Origin: Streptomyces sp. SDr-06
GTDB lineage: Bacteria; Actinomycetota; Actinomycetes; Streptomycetales; Streptomycetaceae
Assembly: GCF_003324565.1 (NCBI RefSeq)
Contig: NZ_QOLA01000012.1
Span: 176,322 to 240,321, forward strand
Reading direction: 5' to 3'
DNA: 64,000 nt
Shown: piece after piece, positions 57,742 to 64,000 of the stretch
Layout of the letters: each line of letters opens with the position of its first letter
How positions within the stretch are numbered: the stretch's first letter is position 1
Made by a program: the position numbers and the translations under genes
The notes under the pieces: generated by a model
The model's database searches: none
What the model was told of the DNA's origin: nothing
Seen by the model: the letters and a program-made list of their open reading frames with translations, nothing else

Positions 57742-58368
57742 GTGGAGCAATACAGGACGCGCACCCCGCAGCACGGACAGCGAGCACGGACCTCGGCGCC
57801 GGGATCCTCCCGGGCGCCCCTCGGCGTGCCCGCGGGAGCGGCGGTGACCGGTGAGAGCGCCGCCGTCTACCGTTCGGCCGGCCGCACCCGACGGGTGCCG
57901 CCCTTCGTTCTCGCGCTGCGCAGACTGCCCTCCCCGCGGCTCACCGGACTCGGCGGCGGGCTCTTCGCGGCGGCGCTGATGTTCGCCCTCGGCACGCTGG
58001 ACTGGCTGCTCTTCGACGGTGCCCCGGCGGTGTACGGGGTGCTCTTCCTGCCGGTCTGCGCGGTGACCGCGCTCTGGGTGCGGCCCGCCGACCTGGTGAC
58101 GGCCCCCATCTGCGTGCCCATCGCCTTCGCCGTGGGGATCATCCCGATCTCGGGCGGTGTCGGCGGCTTCGGCACGCAGGCGATGGCCGTGGTCACCGCG
58201 CTCGCCCTGCACGCGGGCTGGCTGTACGCCGGAACCCTGGTGGCCGGGGTCGTCGCCACCGTACGGAAGGTGCGGATGATGGGGCGCCGCCGCGGCCCCC
58301 TCAGGCCCGCCGGCCCCGGCAAGGCCGTCAAGCCCGCCGGGTCCGGCAAGGCGGCCAACCCCCGGTAG
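57742..58368 (+). CDS. DUF6542 membrane protein
   Basis: 208 aa: a disordered basic N-terminus, about four membrane helices between residues 80 and 175 (GGGLFAAALMFALGTLDWLL; GVLFLPVCAVTALWV; VPIAFAVGIIPISGG; AVVTALALHAGWLYAGTLVA) and a Lys/Pro-rich tail (GPGKAVKPAGSGKAANPR). GTG 57742 is chosen because of the -10 element 6 nt upstream; GTG 57721 would put the -10 inside the gene. Function unknown. The neighbourhood with ppgK, ispH and xseA is typical of Streptomyces. Confidence 0.78.
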   Translation: MEQYRTRTPQHGQRARTSAPGSSRAPLGVPAGAAVTGESAAVYRSAGRTRRVPPFVLALRRLPSPRLTGLGGGLFAAALMFALGTLDWLLFDGAPAVYGVLFLPVCAVTALWVRPADLVTAPICVPIAFAVGIIPISGGVGGFGTQAMAVVTALALHAGWLYAGTLVAGVVATVRKVRMMGRRRGPLRPAGPGKAVKPAGSGKAANPR

Positions 58369-58389
58369 AGACGGCTTCGCCCGGCAGGG

Positions 58390-59142
58390 CTAGCGCCCCG
58401 CCGCCACCATCGCCGCCCCCACGATCCCCGCGTCGTTCTGCAGCTGCGCCGGGACGATCTCCGCCTCGATGCCCTCGATCAGCGGGAGGAACTTGTCGGC
58501 CTTGCGGCTGACTCCGCCGCCGATGATGAACAGATCGGGCGAGAACAGCATCTCGACGTGGGCCAGGTACTTCTGGACCCGGTGGGCCCAGTGCGGCCAG
58601 GTCAGGTCCTCGTCCTCCTTGACCTTGGTGGAGGCGTGCTTCTCGGCGTCGTGGCCGTGCAGCTCCAGATGGCCGAGCTCGGTGTTGGGGACCAGTCGGC
58701 CGTCGGTGAAGAGCGCGCTGCCGATGCCCGTGCCGAAGGTCAGCAGGATCACCGTGCCCCGGCGGTCCCGGCCCGCGCCGAACCGCATCTCGGCGACGCC
58801 CGCCGCGTCCGCGTCGTTCAGGACGGTCACGGGCAGGCCGCCCAGGCGCTCGCCGAGCAGCCGCGCGGCGTCCACGCCGATCCACTTCTTCGAGACGTTC
58901 GCCGCGGTCCGTACGGTGTTCGCGCTGATCACCCCGGGAAAGGTGATGCCCACCGGGCCCGACCAGCCGAAGTGGCCGACGACCTCCGCGACGCCGTCCG
59001 CGACCGCCTCGGGCGTCGCGGGCTGCGGCGTGAGCACCTTGTGGCGCTCCTGCGCCAGGCCACCGCGCTCCAGGTCCACGGGGGCACCCTTGATGCCCGA
59101 TCCGCCGACGTCCACTCCGAACACGTTCCTCATGGCGTTCAT
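58390..59142 (-). CDS. ppgK: Polyphosphate glucokinase
   Basis: A 250-aa ROK-family sugar kinase that phosphorylates glucose with polyphosphate (or ATP). Phosphate-binding DVGGSGIKG is at residues 11-19, the sugar-binding LNDADAAGVAEMRFG (catalytic Asp) near 110, TFGTGIGSALF near 140 and ELGHLELHG near 160. The C-terminal IIGGGVSRKADKFLPLI is family-typical. ATG 59142 is supported by a -10 TACGGT 7 nt upstream; an internal ATG lies three codons later. Confidence 0.93.
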   Translation of the reverse strand: MNAMRNVFGVDVGGSGIKGAPVDLERGGLAQERHKVLTPQPATPEAVADGVAEVVGHFGWSGPVGITFPGVISANTVRTAANVSKKWIGVDAARLLGERLGGLPVTVLNDADAAGVAEMRFGAGRDRRGTVILLTFGTGIGSALFTDGRLVPNTELGHLELHGHDAEKHASTKVKEDEDLTWPHWAHRVQKYLAHVEMLFSPDLFIIGGGVSRKADKFLPLIEGIEAEIVPAQLQNDAGIVGAAMVAAGR

Positions 59143-59149
59143 GAGATCC

Positions 59150-59155
59150 ACCGTA
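59150..59155 (-). promoter_or_regulatory. -10 element of ppgK (leaderless)
   Basis: On the minus strand TACGGT is followed by 7 nt and then ATG 59142. Confidence 0.5.
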
Positions 59156-59189
59156 CGGGCGGACGCCGGGGAGGACGTCCTGGACGGCT

Positions 59190-60173
59190 CTACTCGCCCG
59201 AGAGTTCGGCGGCCTCGGCGCGCAGGTCGCGGCGGAGCTCCTTGGGCAGCGAGAAGGTGATCGACTCGTCGGCCGTCTTCACCGTCTCGACGTCGCCGTA
59301 GCCGCGCGCGGCCAGCCATTCGAGGACGCCGTCGACGAGGACGTCCGGCACCGAGGCGCCGGAGGTCAGGCCGACCGTGGTGACGCCCTCCAGCCAGGCC
59401 TCGTCGATCTCGTCGGCGAAGTCCACCAGATGGGCGGCGGGGGCGCCCGCGTCGAGGGCGACCTCGACCATGCGGATCGAGTTCGAGGAGTTCTTGGAGC
59501 CGACGACGATGACCAGCTGGGCGTCCTCGGCGAGCTTCTTCACCGCGACCTGGCGGTTCTGCGTGGCGTAGCAGATGTCGTCGCTGGGCGGCGAGAGCAG
59601 GTTGGGGAACTTGTTCTTGAGCGCGTCGACCGTCTCCATGGTCTCGTCGACGGAAAGCGTGGTCTGGGAGAGCCAGACGACCTTGTCGGGGTCGCGCACC
59701 TCGACGTTGGCCACGTCGTCCGGGCCGTCGACCAGCGTGATGTGGTCCGGCGCCTCGCCCGACGTGCCGATGACCTCCTCATGGCCCTCGTGGCCGATCA
59801 GGAGGATGTCGAAGTCCTCCTTCGCGTACCGCACGGCCTCCTTGTGCACCTTGGTGACCAGCGGGCACGTGGCGTCGATGGTGGCCAGCTTGCGCTCGGC
59901 GGCCTCCGCGTGGACGGTCGGGGCGACGCCGTGGGCCGAGAACATGACGATGGAGCCCTCGGGCACCTCCGCCGTCTGCTCGACGAAGATCGCGCCCTTC
60001 TTCTCCAGGGTCTGCACGACGTACTTGTTGTGGACGATCTCGTGCCGGACGTAGATGGGCGCCCCGTACTGCTCCAGGGCCTTCTCCACGGCGATCACGG
60101 CACGGTCCACGCCCGCGCAGTAGCCGCGGGGAGCGGCGAGCAGGACCCGGCGGGAAGCGGTAGCAGCAGTCAT
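59190..60173 (-). CDS. ispH: 4-hydroxy-3-methylbut-2-enyl diphosphate reductase
   Basis: A 327-aa iron-sulfur enzyme of the last step of the MEP isoprenoid pathway. The three cluster cysteines are C19 (RGYCAGVDRA), C103 (IDATCPLVTKVH) and C200 (DDICYATQNRQ). Substrate-binding His residues are in HEIVHNKYVV and SAHGVAP, and SKNSSNS is the diphosphate-binding loop. ATG 60173 has a TACCAT -10 element 7 nt upstream. Alone on its strand between ppgK and the divergent permease gene. Confidence 0.96.
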   Translation of the reverse strand: MTAATASRRVLLAAPRGYCAGVDRAVIAVEKALEQYGAPIYVRHEIVHNKYVVQTLEKKGAIFVEQTAEVPEGSIVMFSAHGVAPTVHAEAAERKLATIDATCPLVTKVHKEAVRYAKEDFDILLIGHEGHEEVIGTSGEAPDHITLVDGPDDVANVEVRDPDKVVWLSQTTLSVDETMETVDALKNKFPNLLSPPSDDICYATQNRQVAVKKLAEDAQLVIVVGSKNSSNSIRMVEVALDAGAPAAHLVDFADEIDEAWLEGVTTVGLTSGASVPDVLVDGVLEWLAARGYGDVETVKTADESITFSLPKELRRDLRAEAAELSGE

Positions 60174-60180
60174 GCCGTCC

Positions 60181-60186
60181 ATGGTA
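60181..60186 (-). promoter_or_regulatory. -10 element of ispH (leaderless)
   Basis: On the minus strand TACCAT is followed by 7 nt and then ATG 60173. An upstream in-frame ATG lies within this hexamer and is therefore not the start. Confidence 0.5.
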
Positions 60187-60266
60187 CGGGCGCCCCCGGA
60201 CACCCCCGGGCGCCCGACCGGCGTGCCCCGCGAGCCAAAGATCGCCGGGCCGGTGAGACTGGCCGC

Positions 60267-61679
60267 ATGAGTGGCGTACGCGAGGAGACCGATCCGGGCG
60301 AGGTGGCCGAAGGCGCCGGGCGACTGCGGCGGAGTCTCGGGTTCCGGGACCTGGTCGTCTACGGGCTGCTGTTCATCGCGCCCATGGCCCCGGTCGGCAT
60401 CTTCGGCACCCTGGACGCCAAGTCGCACGGCGCGGTCGCGCTCGTCTACCTGGTGGCCACGGTCGCCATGGGGTTCACCGCGTACAGCTACGCGCAGATG
60501 GTGCGGGTCGTGCCGCTGGCCGGGTCGGTGTTCGCGTACGCGCGCAAGGCGCTCGGCGAGGGGCCCGGGTTCATCGCCGGGTGGATGGCGATGCTCGACT
60601 ACCTGCTGATCCCGGCCGTCGCCTACCTCTTCTCCGGCATCGCGATGAACTCCCTGGTCCCGTCCGTGTCGCGCTGGGTGTGGACGGCCGTCGCGGTGGT
60701 GATCACCACGCTCCTGAACCTGTGGGGCGTACGGGCCGCGGCCCGGGTCGGCTTCGCGGTGCTCGCGATGGAGATCGTGGTGCTGCTGGTCTTCGTGGTG
60801 TCGGCGGCGGTCGTGCTCGTACGCGACGGCGCCCAGCGGGGCTGGCTGACTCCGCTCGGCGGGGACGCCGGGTTCTCGCTGGGCGCGGTGCTCGGCGCGG
60901 TGTCCGTGGCGGTCCTGTCCTACCTGGGCTTCGACGCGATCGCCACGTTCGCCGAGGAGGTGACCGGGGGCTCGGCGAAGGTGGCCCGGGCGGTGCTGTT
61001 CTGCCTGGTGCTCGCCGGGGTCCTGTTCGTGGTGCAGTCCTATCTGGCGGCCCTGCTCGAACCGATGTCGTCGGCCCAGCTGGCGGCCGACCCGGTCAAG
61101 CAGGGCTCGGCGTTCTACGACACGGTCGAGACCTCGGTCGGCGGCTGGCTGCACACCCTGGTCGCGGTCAGCAAGGCCATCGGGGCGGCCTTCGCCGCGC
61201 TCGCCGGGCAGGCGGCGGCGGGCCGGCTGGTGTTCGCGATGGCCCGCAACCGGCGGCTGCCGCGCGCCCTGTCGCGGACCGACTCGGGGGTGCCGCGCGC
61301 GGCGCTGCTGCTCGCCGCGGTGGTCACGCTGGTGGCCGCGGTGTGGGCGGCCGGCCGCGACGACGGCATGGACCACCTCGTCTCGGTGGTCGACATGGGC
61401 GCGCTGACCGCCTTCTTCCTGCTGCACGCCTCGGTCGTCGGCTGGTACGCGGTACGCCGCATGGAGGGCGCCCCCAACTGGCTGAGCCACGTGGTCGTCC
61501 CGGTGCTGGGCGCCGCCGTCATCGTGGCGGTGATCTGGGAGGCGACGGCCACCGCCCAGCTGGTCGGCCTGGGCTGGCTCGCGGTGGGCCTGGTGGTCCT
61601 CGCGATGCAGTGGGGCCACCGCCCGGGACCGGACCCGGAGCCGCCGGCGCCGGGCGGCCCTGTCGGTGGCGCGGGCTAG
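60267..61679 (+). CDS. APC-family amino acid/amine permease
   Basis: A 470-aa membrane protein with about 12 helices. The start LRRSLGFRDLVVYGLLFIAP and MAPVGIFG contain the helix-1 break that binds substrate in APC transporters. GFTAYSYAQMVRVVPLAGSV, FAYARKALGEGPGFIAGW and YLGFDAIATFAEEV are other family signatures. The substrate cannot be told. The ATG is preceded by GTGAGACT and no ribosome site. It ends with a TAG that is part of the xseA -10 element. Confidence 0.88.
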   Translation: MSGVREETDPGEVAEGAGRLRRSLGFRDLVVYGLLFIAPMAPVGIFGTLDAKSHGAVALVYLVATVAMGFTAYSYAQMVRVVPLAGSVFAYARKALGEGPGFIAGWMAMLDYLLIPAVAYLFSGIAMNSLVPSVSRWVWTAVAVVITTLLNLWGVRAAARVGFAVLAMEIVVLLVFVVSAAVVLVRDGAQRGWLTPLGGDAGFSLGAVLGAVSVAVLSYLGFDAIATFAEEVTGGSAKVARAVLFCLVLAGVLFVVQSYLAALLEPMSSAQLAADPVKQGSAFYDTVETSVGGWLHTLVAVSKAIGAAFAALAGQAAAGRLVFAMARNRRLPRALSRTDSGVPRAALLLAAVVTLVAAVWAAGRDDGMDHLVSVVDMGALTAFFLLHASVVGWYAVRRMEGAPNWLSHVVVPVLGAAVIVAVIWEATATAQLVGLGWLAVGLVVLAMQWGHRPGPDPEPPAPGGPVGGAG

Positions 61680-61682
61680 CCT
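61677..61682 (+). promoter_or_regulatory. -10 element TAGCCT of xseA, overlapping a stop codon
   Basis: TAGCCT ends 6 nt before ATG 61689 and its first three bases are the stop codon of the APC permease gene. Confidence 0.45.
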
Positions 61683-61688
61683 GCGTAC

Positions 61689-62903
61689 ATGGCTCTGAAT
61701 ACGAGTGCGGACGCGCCGCTCCCCGTCGGCGAGGTGTCACGCCTCATCGGGGGGTGGATCAACCGGCTCGGCGCGGTCTGGGTGGAGGGGCAGATCACCC
61801 AGCTCTCGCGGCGGCCGGGCGCGGGCGTGGTGTTCCTGACCCTGCGCGATCCCTCGCACGACATCTCGGTGGGCGTGACCTGCTACCGCCAGGTGTTCGA
61901 CGCGGTGGCCGACGTGGTCTCCGAGGGCGCGCGCGTCGTCGTCCACGCCAAGCCCGAGTGGTACGCGCCGCGCGGCCAGCTCTCGCTGCGGGCGGTGGAG
62001 ATAAAGCCGGTCGGCATCGGTGAACTGCTCGCCAGACTGGAGCAGTTGAAGCGGAGTCTGGCCGCGGAGGGGCTGTTCGCCCTCGACCGCAAGCGCCCCC
62101 TTCCGTTCCTGCCGCAGCTGGTCGGGCTCGTGGTGGGGCGGGCCTCGGCGGCCGAGCGGGACGTCCTGGAGAACGCGCGGCGGCGCTGGCCGGCGGTGCG
62201 GTTCGAGGTGCGCAACGTGGCGGTGCAGGGGGTGCACGCGGTGCCCCAGGTTGTCCAGGCGGTGAAGGAGCTCGACGAACGGCCGGACGTCGACGTGATC
62301 ATCGTGGCGCGGGGCGGCGGCAGCGTGGAGGACCTGCTTCCGTTCTCGGACGAGCAGTTGGTGCGGGCGGTCGGCCAGTGCCGCACGCCCGTGGTCTCGG
62401 CGATCGGGCACGAGCCGGACGCGCCGCTGCTCGACCTGGTCGCGGACCTGCGCGCGTCCACCCCGACCGACGCGGCGAAGAAGGTCGTGCCTGACGTCGG
62501 CGAGGAGCTCGACCGGGTCCGGCTGCTGCGGGACCGGGCGCGCCGCCATGTCGCGGGCCTCGTCGACCGCGAGGAGCGGGGCCTGGCGGGAATGCTCGCC
62601 CGGCCCTGGATGGAGCGGCCCCAGCGGATGGTGGACGACCGGGCCGACGAGGTGGACGCGCTGCTGCACCGCTCGCGCCGGGTGCTCGGCCACCACCTCG
62701 ACCGGGCCGACTCGGAGCTCTCGCACACCCACGCCCGCGTGGTGGCCCTGTCGCCCAAGGCCACCCTGGAGCGGGGGTACGCGGTGCTCCAGCGGGCGGG
62801 GGGCGAGGTGGTGCGCTCCCCCGGCGAGGTGGCGCCCGGGGAGGATCTGCGCGCCCGGGTCGCCGAGGGCGAACTGCACGTCACTGTCGTACCGCGGACA
62901 TAG
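61689..62903 (+). CDS. xseA: Exodeoxyribonuclease VII large subunit
   Basis: 404 aa. The N-terminal OB fold (PVGEVSRLIGGWINRLGAVW, VEGQITQLSRRP) binds single-stranded DNA. The catalytic part contains VGLVVGRASAAERDVLENAR, IIVARGGGSVEDLLPFSDE and VVSAIGHEPDAPLLDLVADL, followed by a long coiled coil that binds several small subunits, and LSPKATLERGYAVLQ. The GRAS-A and D-G residues of the XseA signature are present. Leaderless start. Followed at once by xseB. Confidence 0.96.
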   Translation: MALNTSADAPLPVGEVSRLIGGWINRLGAVWVEGQITQLSRRPGAGVVFLTLRDPSHDISVGVTCYRQVFDAVADVVSEGARVVVHAKPEWYAPRGQLSLRAVEIKPVGIGELLARLEQLKRSLAAEGLFALDRKRPLPFLPQLVGLVVGRASAAERDVLENARRRWPAVRFEVRNVAVQGVHAVPQVVQAVKELDERPDVDVIIVARGGGSVEDLLPFSDEQLVRAVGQCRTPVVSAIGHEPDAPLLDLVADLRASTPTDAAKKVVPDVGEELDRVRLLRDRARRHVAGLVDREERGLAGMLARPWMERPQRMVDDRADEVDALLHRSRRVLGHHLDRADSELSHTHARVVALSPKATLERGYAVLQRAGGEVVRSPGEVAPGEDLRARVAEGELHVTVVPRT

Positions 62904-62906
62904 GGT
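62901..62906 (+). promoter_or_regulatory. -10 element TAGGGT of xseB, overlapping the xseA stop
   Basis: TAGGGT begins with the xseA stop codon and is followed by 7 nt and ATG 62914. Confidence 0.45.
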
Positions 62907-62913
62907 GGATCGC

Positions 62914-63144
62914 ATGGCCAAGACGGACGAGGCCGCATCGGGCGATGCGGCACTGGGGTACGAGCAGGCGCGGGACGAGCTGATCGATGTCGTGCGGCGG
63001 CTCGAAGCGGGGGGCACCACCCTGGAGGAGTCCCTCGCGCTGTGGGAGCGGGGCGAGGAGCTGGCGAAGGTGTGCCGGCGCTGGCTGGAGGGCGCCCGGG
63101 CCCGCCTCGACGCGGCGCTGGCCGACCAGGGCGAGGGCGGCTGA
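62914..63144 (+). CDS. xseB: Exodeoxyribonuclease VII small subunit
   Basis: 76 aa: LGYEQARDELIDVVRRLEAG, GTTLEESLALWERGEELAKV and CRRWLEGARARLD, the two-helix fold with the conserved LE-G-LEESL-L-E-G pattern that binds the coiled coil of XseA. It starts 10 bp after xseA. Confidence 0.95.
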   Translation: MAKTDEAASGDAALGYEQARDELIDVVRRLEAGGTTLEESLALWERGEELAKVCRRWLEGARARLDAALADQGEGG

Positions 63145-63217
63145 CCCACGCCGCTGGGACTCCCTCCCGGACCCCGAGGCCTTTCGGCCGCGGATCGTGA
63201 TGGCCGGTCGCGCCCGC

Positions 63218-63249
63218 GCGGCGGAGCCGCATGTGTCACAGCCCGCCCC
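63218..63249. repeat. GCGGCGGAGCCGC repeat, copy 3
   Basis: GCGGCGGAGCCGC followed by ATGTGTCACAGCCCGCCCC, a diverged copy of 25946-25982. It lies 74 bp after xseB in the 240-bp gap before the nitroreductase gene. Confidence 0.7.
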
Positions 63250-63314
63250 CAGCAGCGTGGATACGGGCCCACCCGGCCCGCCCTGTGAGCCTGGTCACGC
63301 CGAGCGGGATTTAG

Positions 63315-63344
63315 TTGAAAGTTAACGTAAATCTGCCGTACGGT
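63315..63344 (+). promoter_or_regulatory. Promoter of the nitroreductase-family gene
   Basis: TTGAAA (63315-63320), 18 bp with an AT-rich GTTAACGTAAAT, then TACGGT (63339-63344). It leaves a leader of about 35 nt before the ATG, with GGAAGG as ribosome site. Confidence 0.65.
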
Positions 63345-63384
63345 CGGGGCATCGCTTGATCAGCAGCCCGGAAGGTGTTTCCAG

Positions 63385-63975
63385 ATGTCCCTCGTCCTTG
63401 ACCCCGCAGCCCAGGACCTCCTCTTCCGCGAGGCCCGTACCGCCAACACGTTCACCGACGAGCCGGTGACCGACGAGCAGGTCCAGGCGATCTACGACCT
63501 GGTCAAGTACGGCCCGACCGCCTTCAACCAGTCGCCGCTGCGCGTCACCCTGGTCCGCTCCCCCGAGGCCCGCGAGCGCCTCGTGAAGCACATGGCCGAG
63601 GGCAACCGCCCGAAGACGGCCGCCGCCCCGCTGGTCGCGATCCTCTCCGCGGACAACGAGTTCCACGAGGAGCTCCCCGCCCTCTTCCCGCACTTCCCCG
63701 CCGCCAAGGACGCCTTCTTCTCGGAGCGCCCGGTCCGCGAGGGTGCCGCGCTGCTCAACTCCGCGCTGCAGGCCGCGTACTTCATCATCGGCGTCCGCGC
63801 CGCCGGTCTGGCCGCGGGCCCGATGACCGGCGTGGACTTCTCCGGTGTGCAGAAGGAGTTCCTGGACGACGACCACACCCCGCTGATGGTCGTCAACATC
63901 GGCAAGCCGGGCGAGGACGCGTGGTACCCGCGCAGCCCGCGCCTGGCCTACGAGGACGTCGTCACGACCGTCTGA
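63385..63975 (+). CDS. Malonic semialdehyde reductase-like nitroreductase family protein
   Basis: A 196-aa FMN-dependent oxidoreductase of the RutE/HadB type. ARTANTFTDEPVTDEQVQAI and YDLVKYGPTAFNQSPLRVTL hold the FMN-binding residues; the C-terminal GLAAGPMTGVDFSGVQKEFL and MVVNIGKPGEDAWYPRSPRL also fit this subgroup. In E. coli RutE reduces malonic semialdehyde during uracil breakdown; here only the family is certain. GGAAGG precedes the ATG. Complete, ending 25 bp before the window edge. Confidence 0.88.
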   Translation: MSLVLDPAAQDLLFREARTANTFTDEPVTDEQVQAIYDLVKYGPTAFNQSPLRVTLVRSPEARERLVKHMAEGNRPKTAAAPLVAILSADNEFHEELPALFPHFPAAKDAFFSERPVREGAALLNSALQAAYFIIGVRAAGLAAGPMTGVDFSGVQKEFLDDDHTPLMVVNIGKPGEDAWYPRSPRLAYEDVVTTV

Positions 63976-64000
63976 GCCACCGCTCGTACGACGAGGGCCG

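Overview
The window is chromosomal DNA of a high-GC actinomycete, almost certainly Streptomyces or a close relative. The evidence is very GC-rich codon third positions, frequent GTG/TTG starts, GGAGG-type ribosome sites mixed with leaderless starts, typical Streptomyces families (DUF6542 protein, PAS-GAF-PP2C-kinase fusion, polyphosphate glucokinase next to ispH), and two short intergenic repeat families that I know from Streptomyces genomes. No rRNA, tRNA, CRISPR array or insertion sequence was recognised.

Layout. 1-15.6 kb: three oligopeptide ABC transporters. The first (plus strand, 5' truncated by the window edge) reads binding protein, permease, ATPase, ATPase, which fits the bldK-type order permease-binding protein-permease-ATPase-ATPase. 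It converges on two tandem, clearly paralogous five-gene operons on the minus strand (binding protein, DppB-type, DppC-type, DppD-type, DppF-type). All three have a strong hairpin just after the binding-protein gene. 16-20.6 kb: the ribosome-associated GTPase TypA/BipA and a solitary, oversized peptide-binding lipoprotein. 20.9-24.7 kb: an actinobacterial succinate dehydrogenase whose membrane anchor carries Cys/His motifs. 24.8-37.5 kb: ordinary chromosomal genes (membrane-anchored barrel-like protein, PP2C phosphatase/anti-sigma kinase pair, Nudix, SPOR, GntR, DUF4190-type, serpin, cupin, nitrilase, MarR and a divergent SMP-30-like secreted protein). 37.6-38.9 kb: a CPA2-type cation/proton antiporter.

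39.2-56.27 kb is accessory. A Phd/YefM-ParE toxin-antitoxin pair is followed by a 16.3-kb island inserted at the 3' end of ychF. The last 26 bp of the ychF reading frame recur (one mismatch) at the left end, and both ends carry ATCCCAGCAC iterons, including a perfect 25-bp direct repeat. The island has a type I restriction-modification operon (hsdM, hsdS, hsdR) headed by a protein that looks like HTH + decayed methylase + target-recognition domain. It also holds a second methylase/specificity pair coupled to a 61-aa membrane protein, a divergent TIGR04141/DUF6119-type gene, an unrecognised winged-helix-like protein and an RHH/PIN toxin-antitoxin pair. No recombinase gene was found in it.

56.2-64 kb returns to conserved core: ychF, a DUF6542 protein, ppgK, ispH, an APC-family permease, xseA, xseB and a nitroreductase-family (malonic semialdehyde reductase-like) gene. 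Several of these have a TANNNT -10 element 6-7 nt before the start codon, the signature of leaderless mRNAs. For xseA and xseB the -10 begins with the TAG stop codon of the preceding gene.
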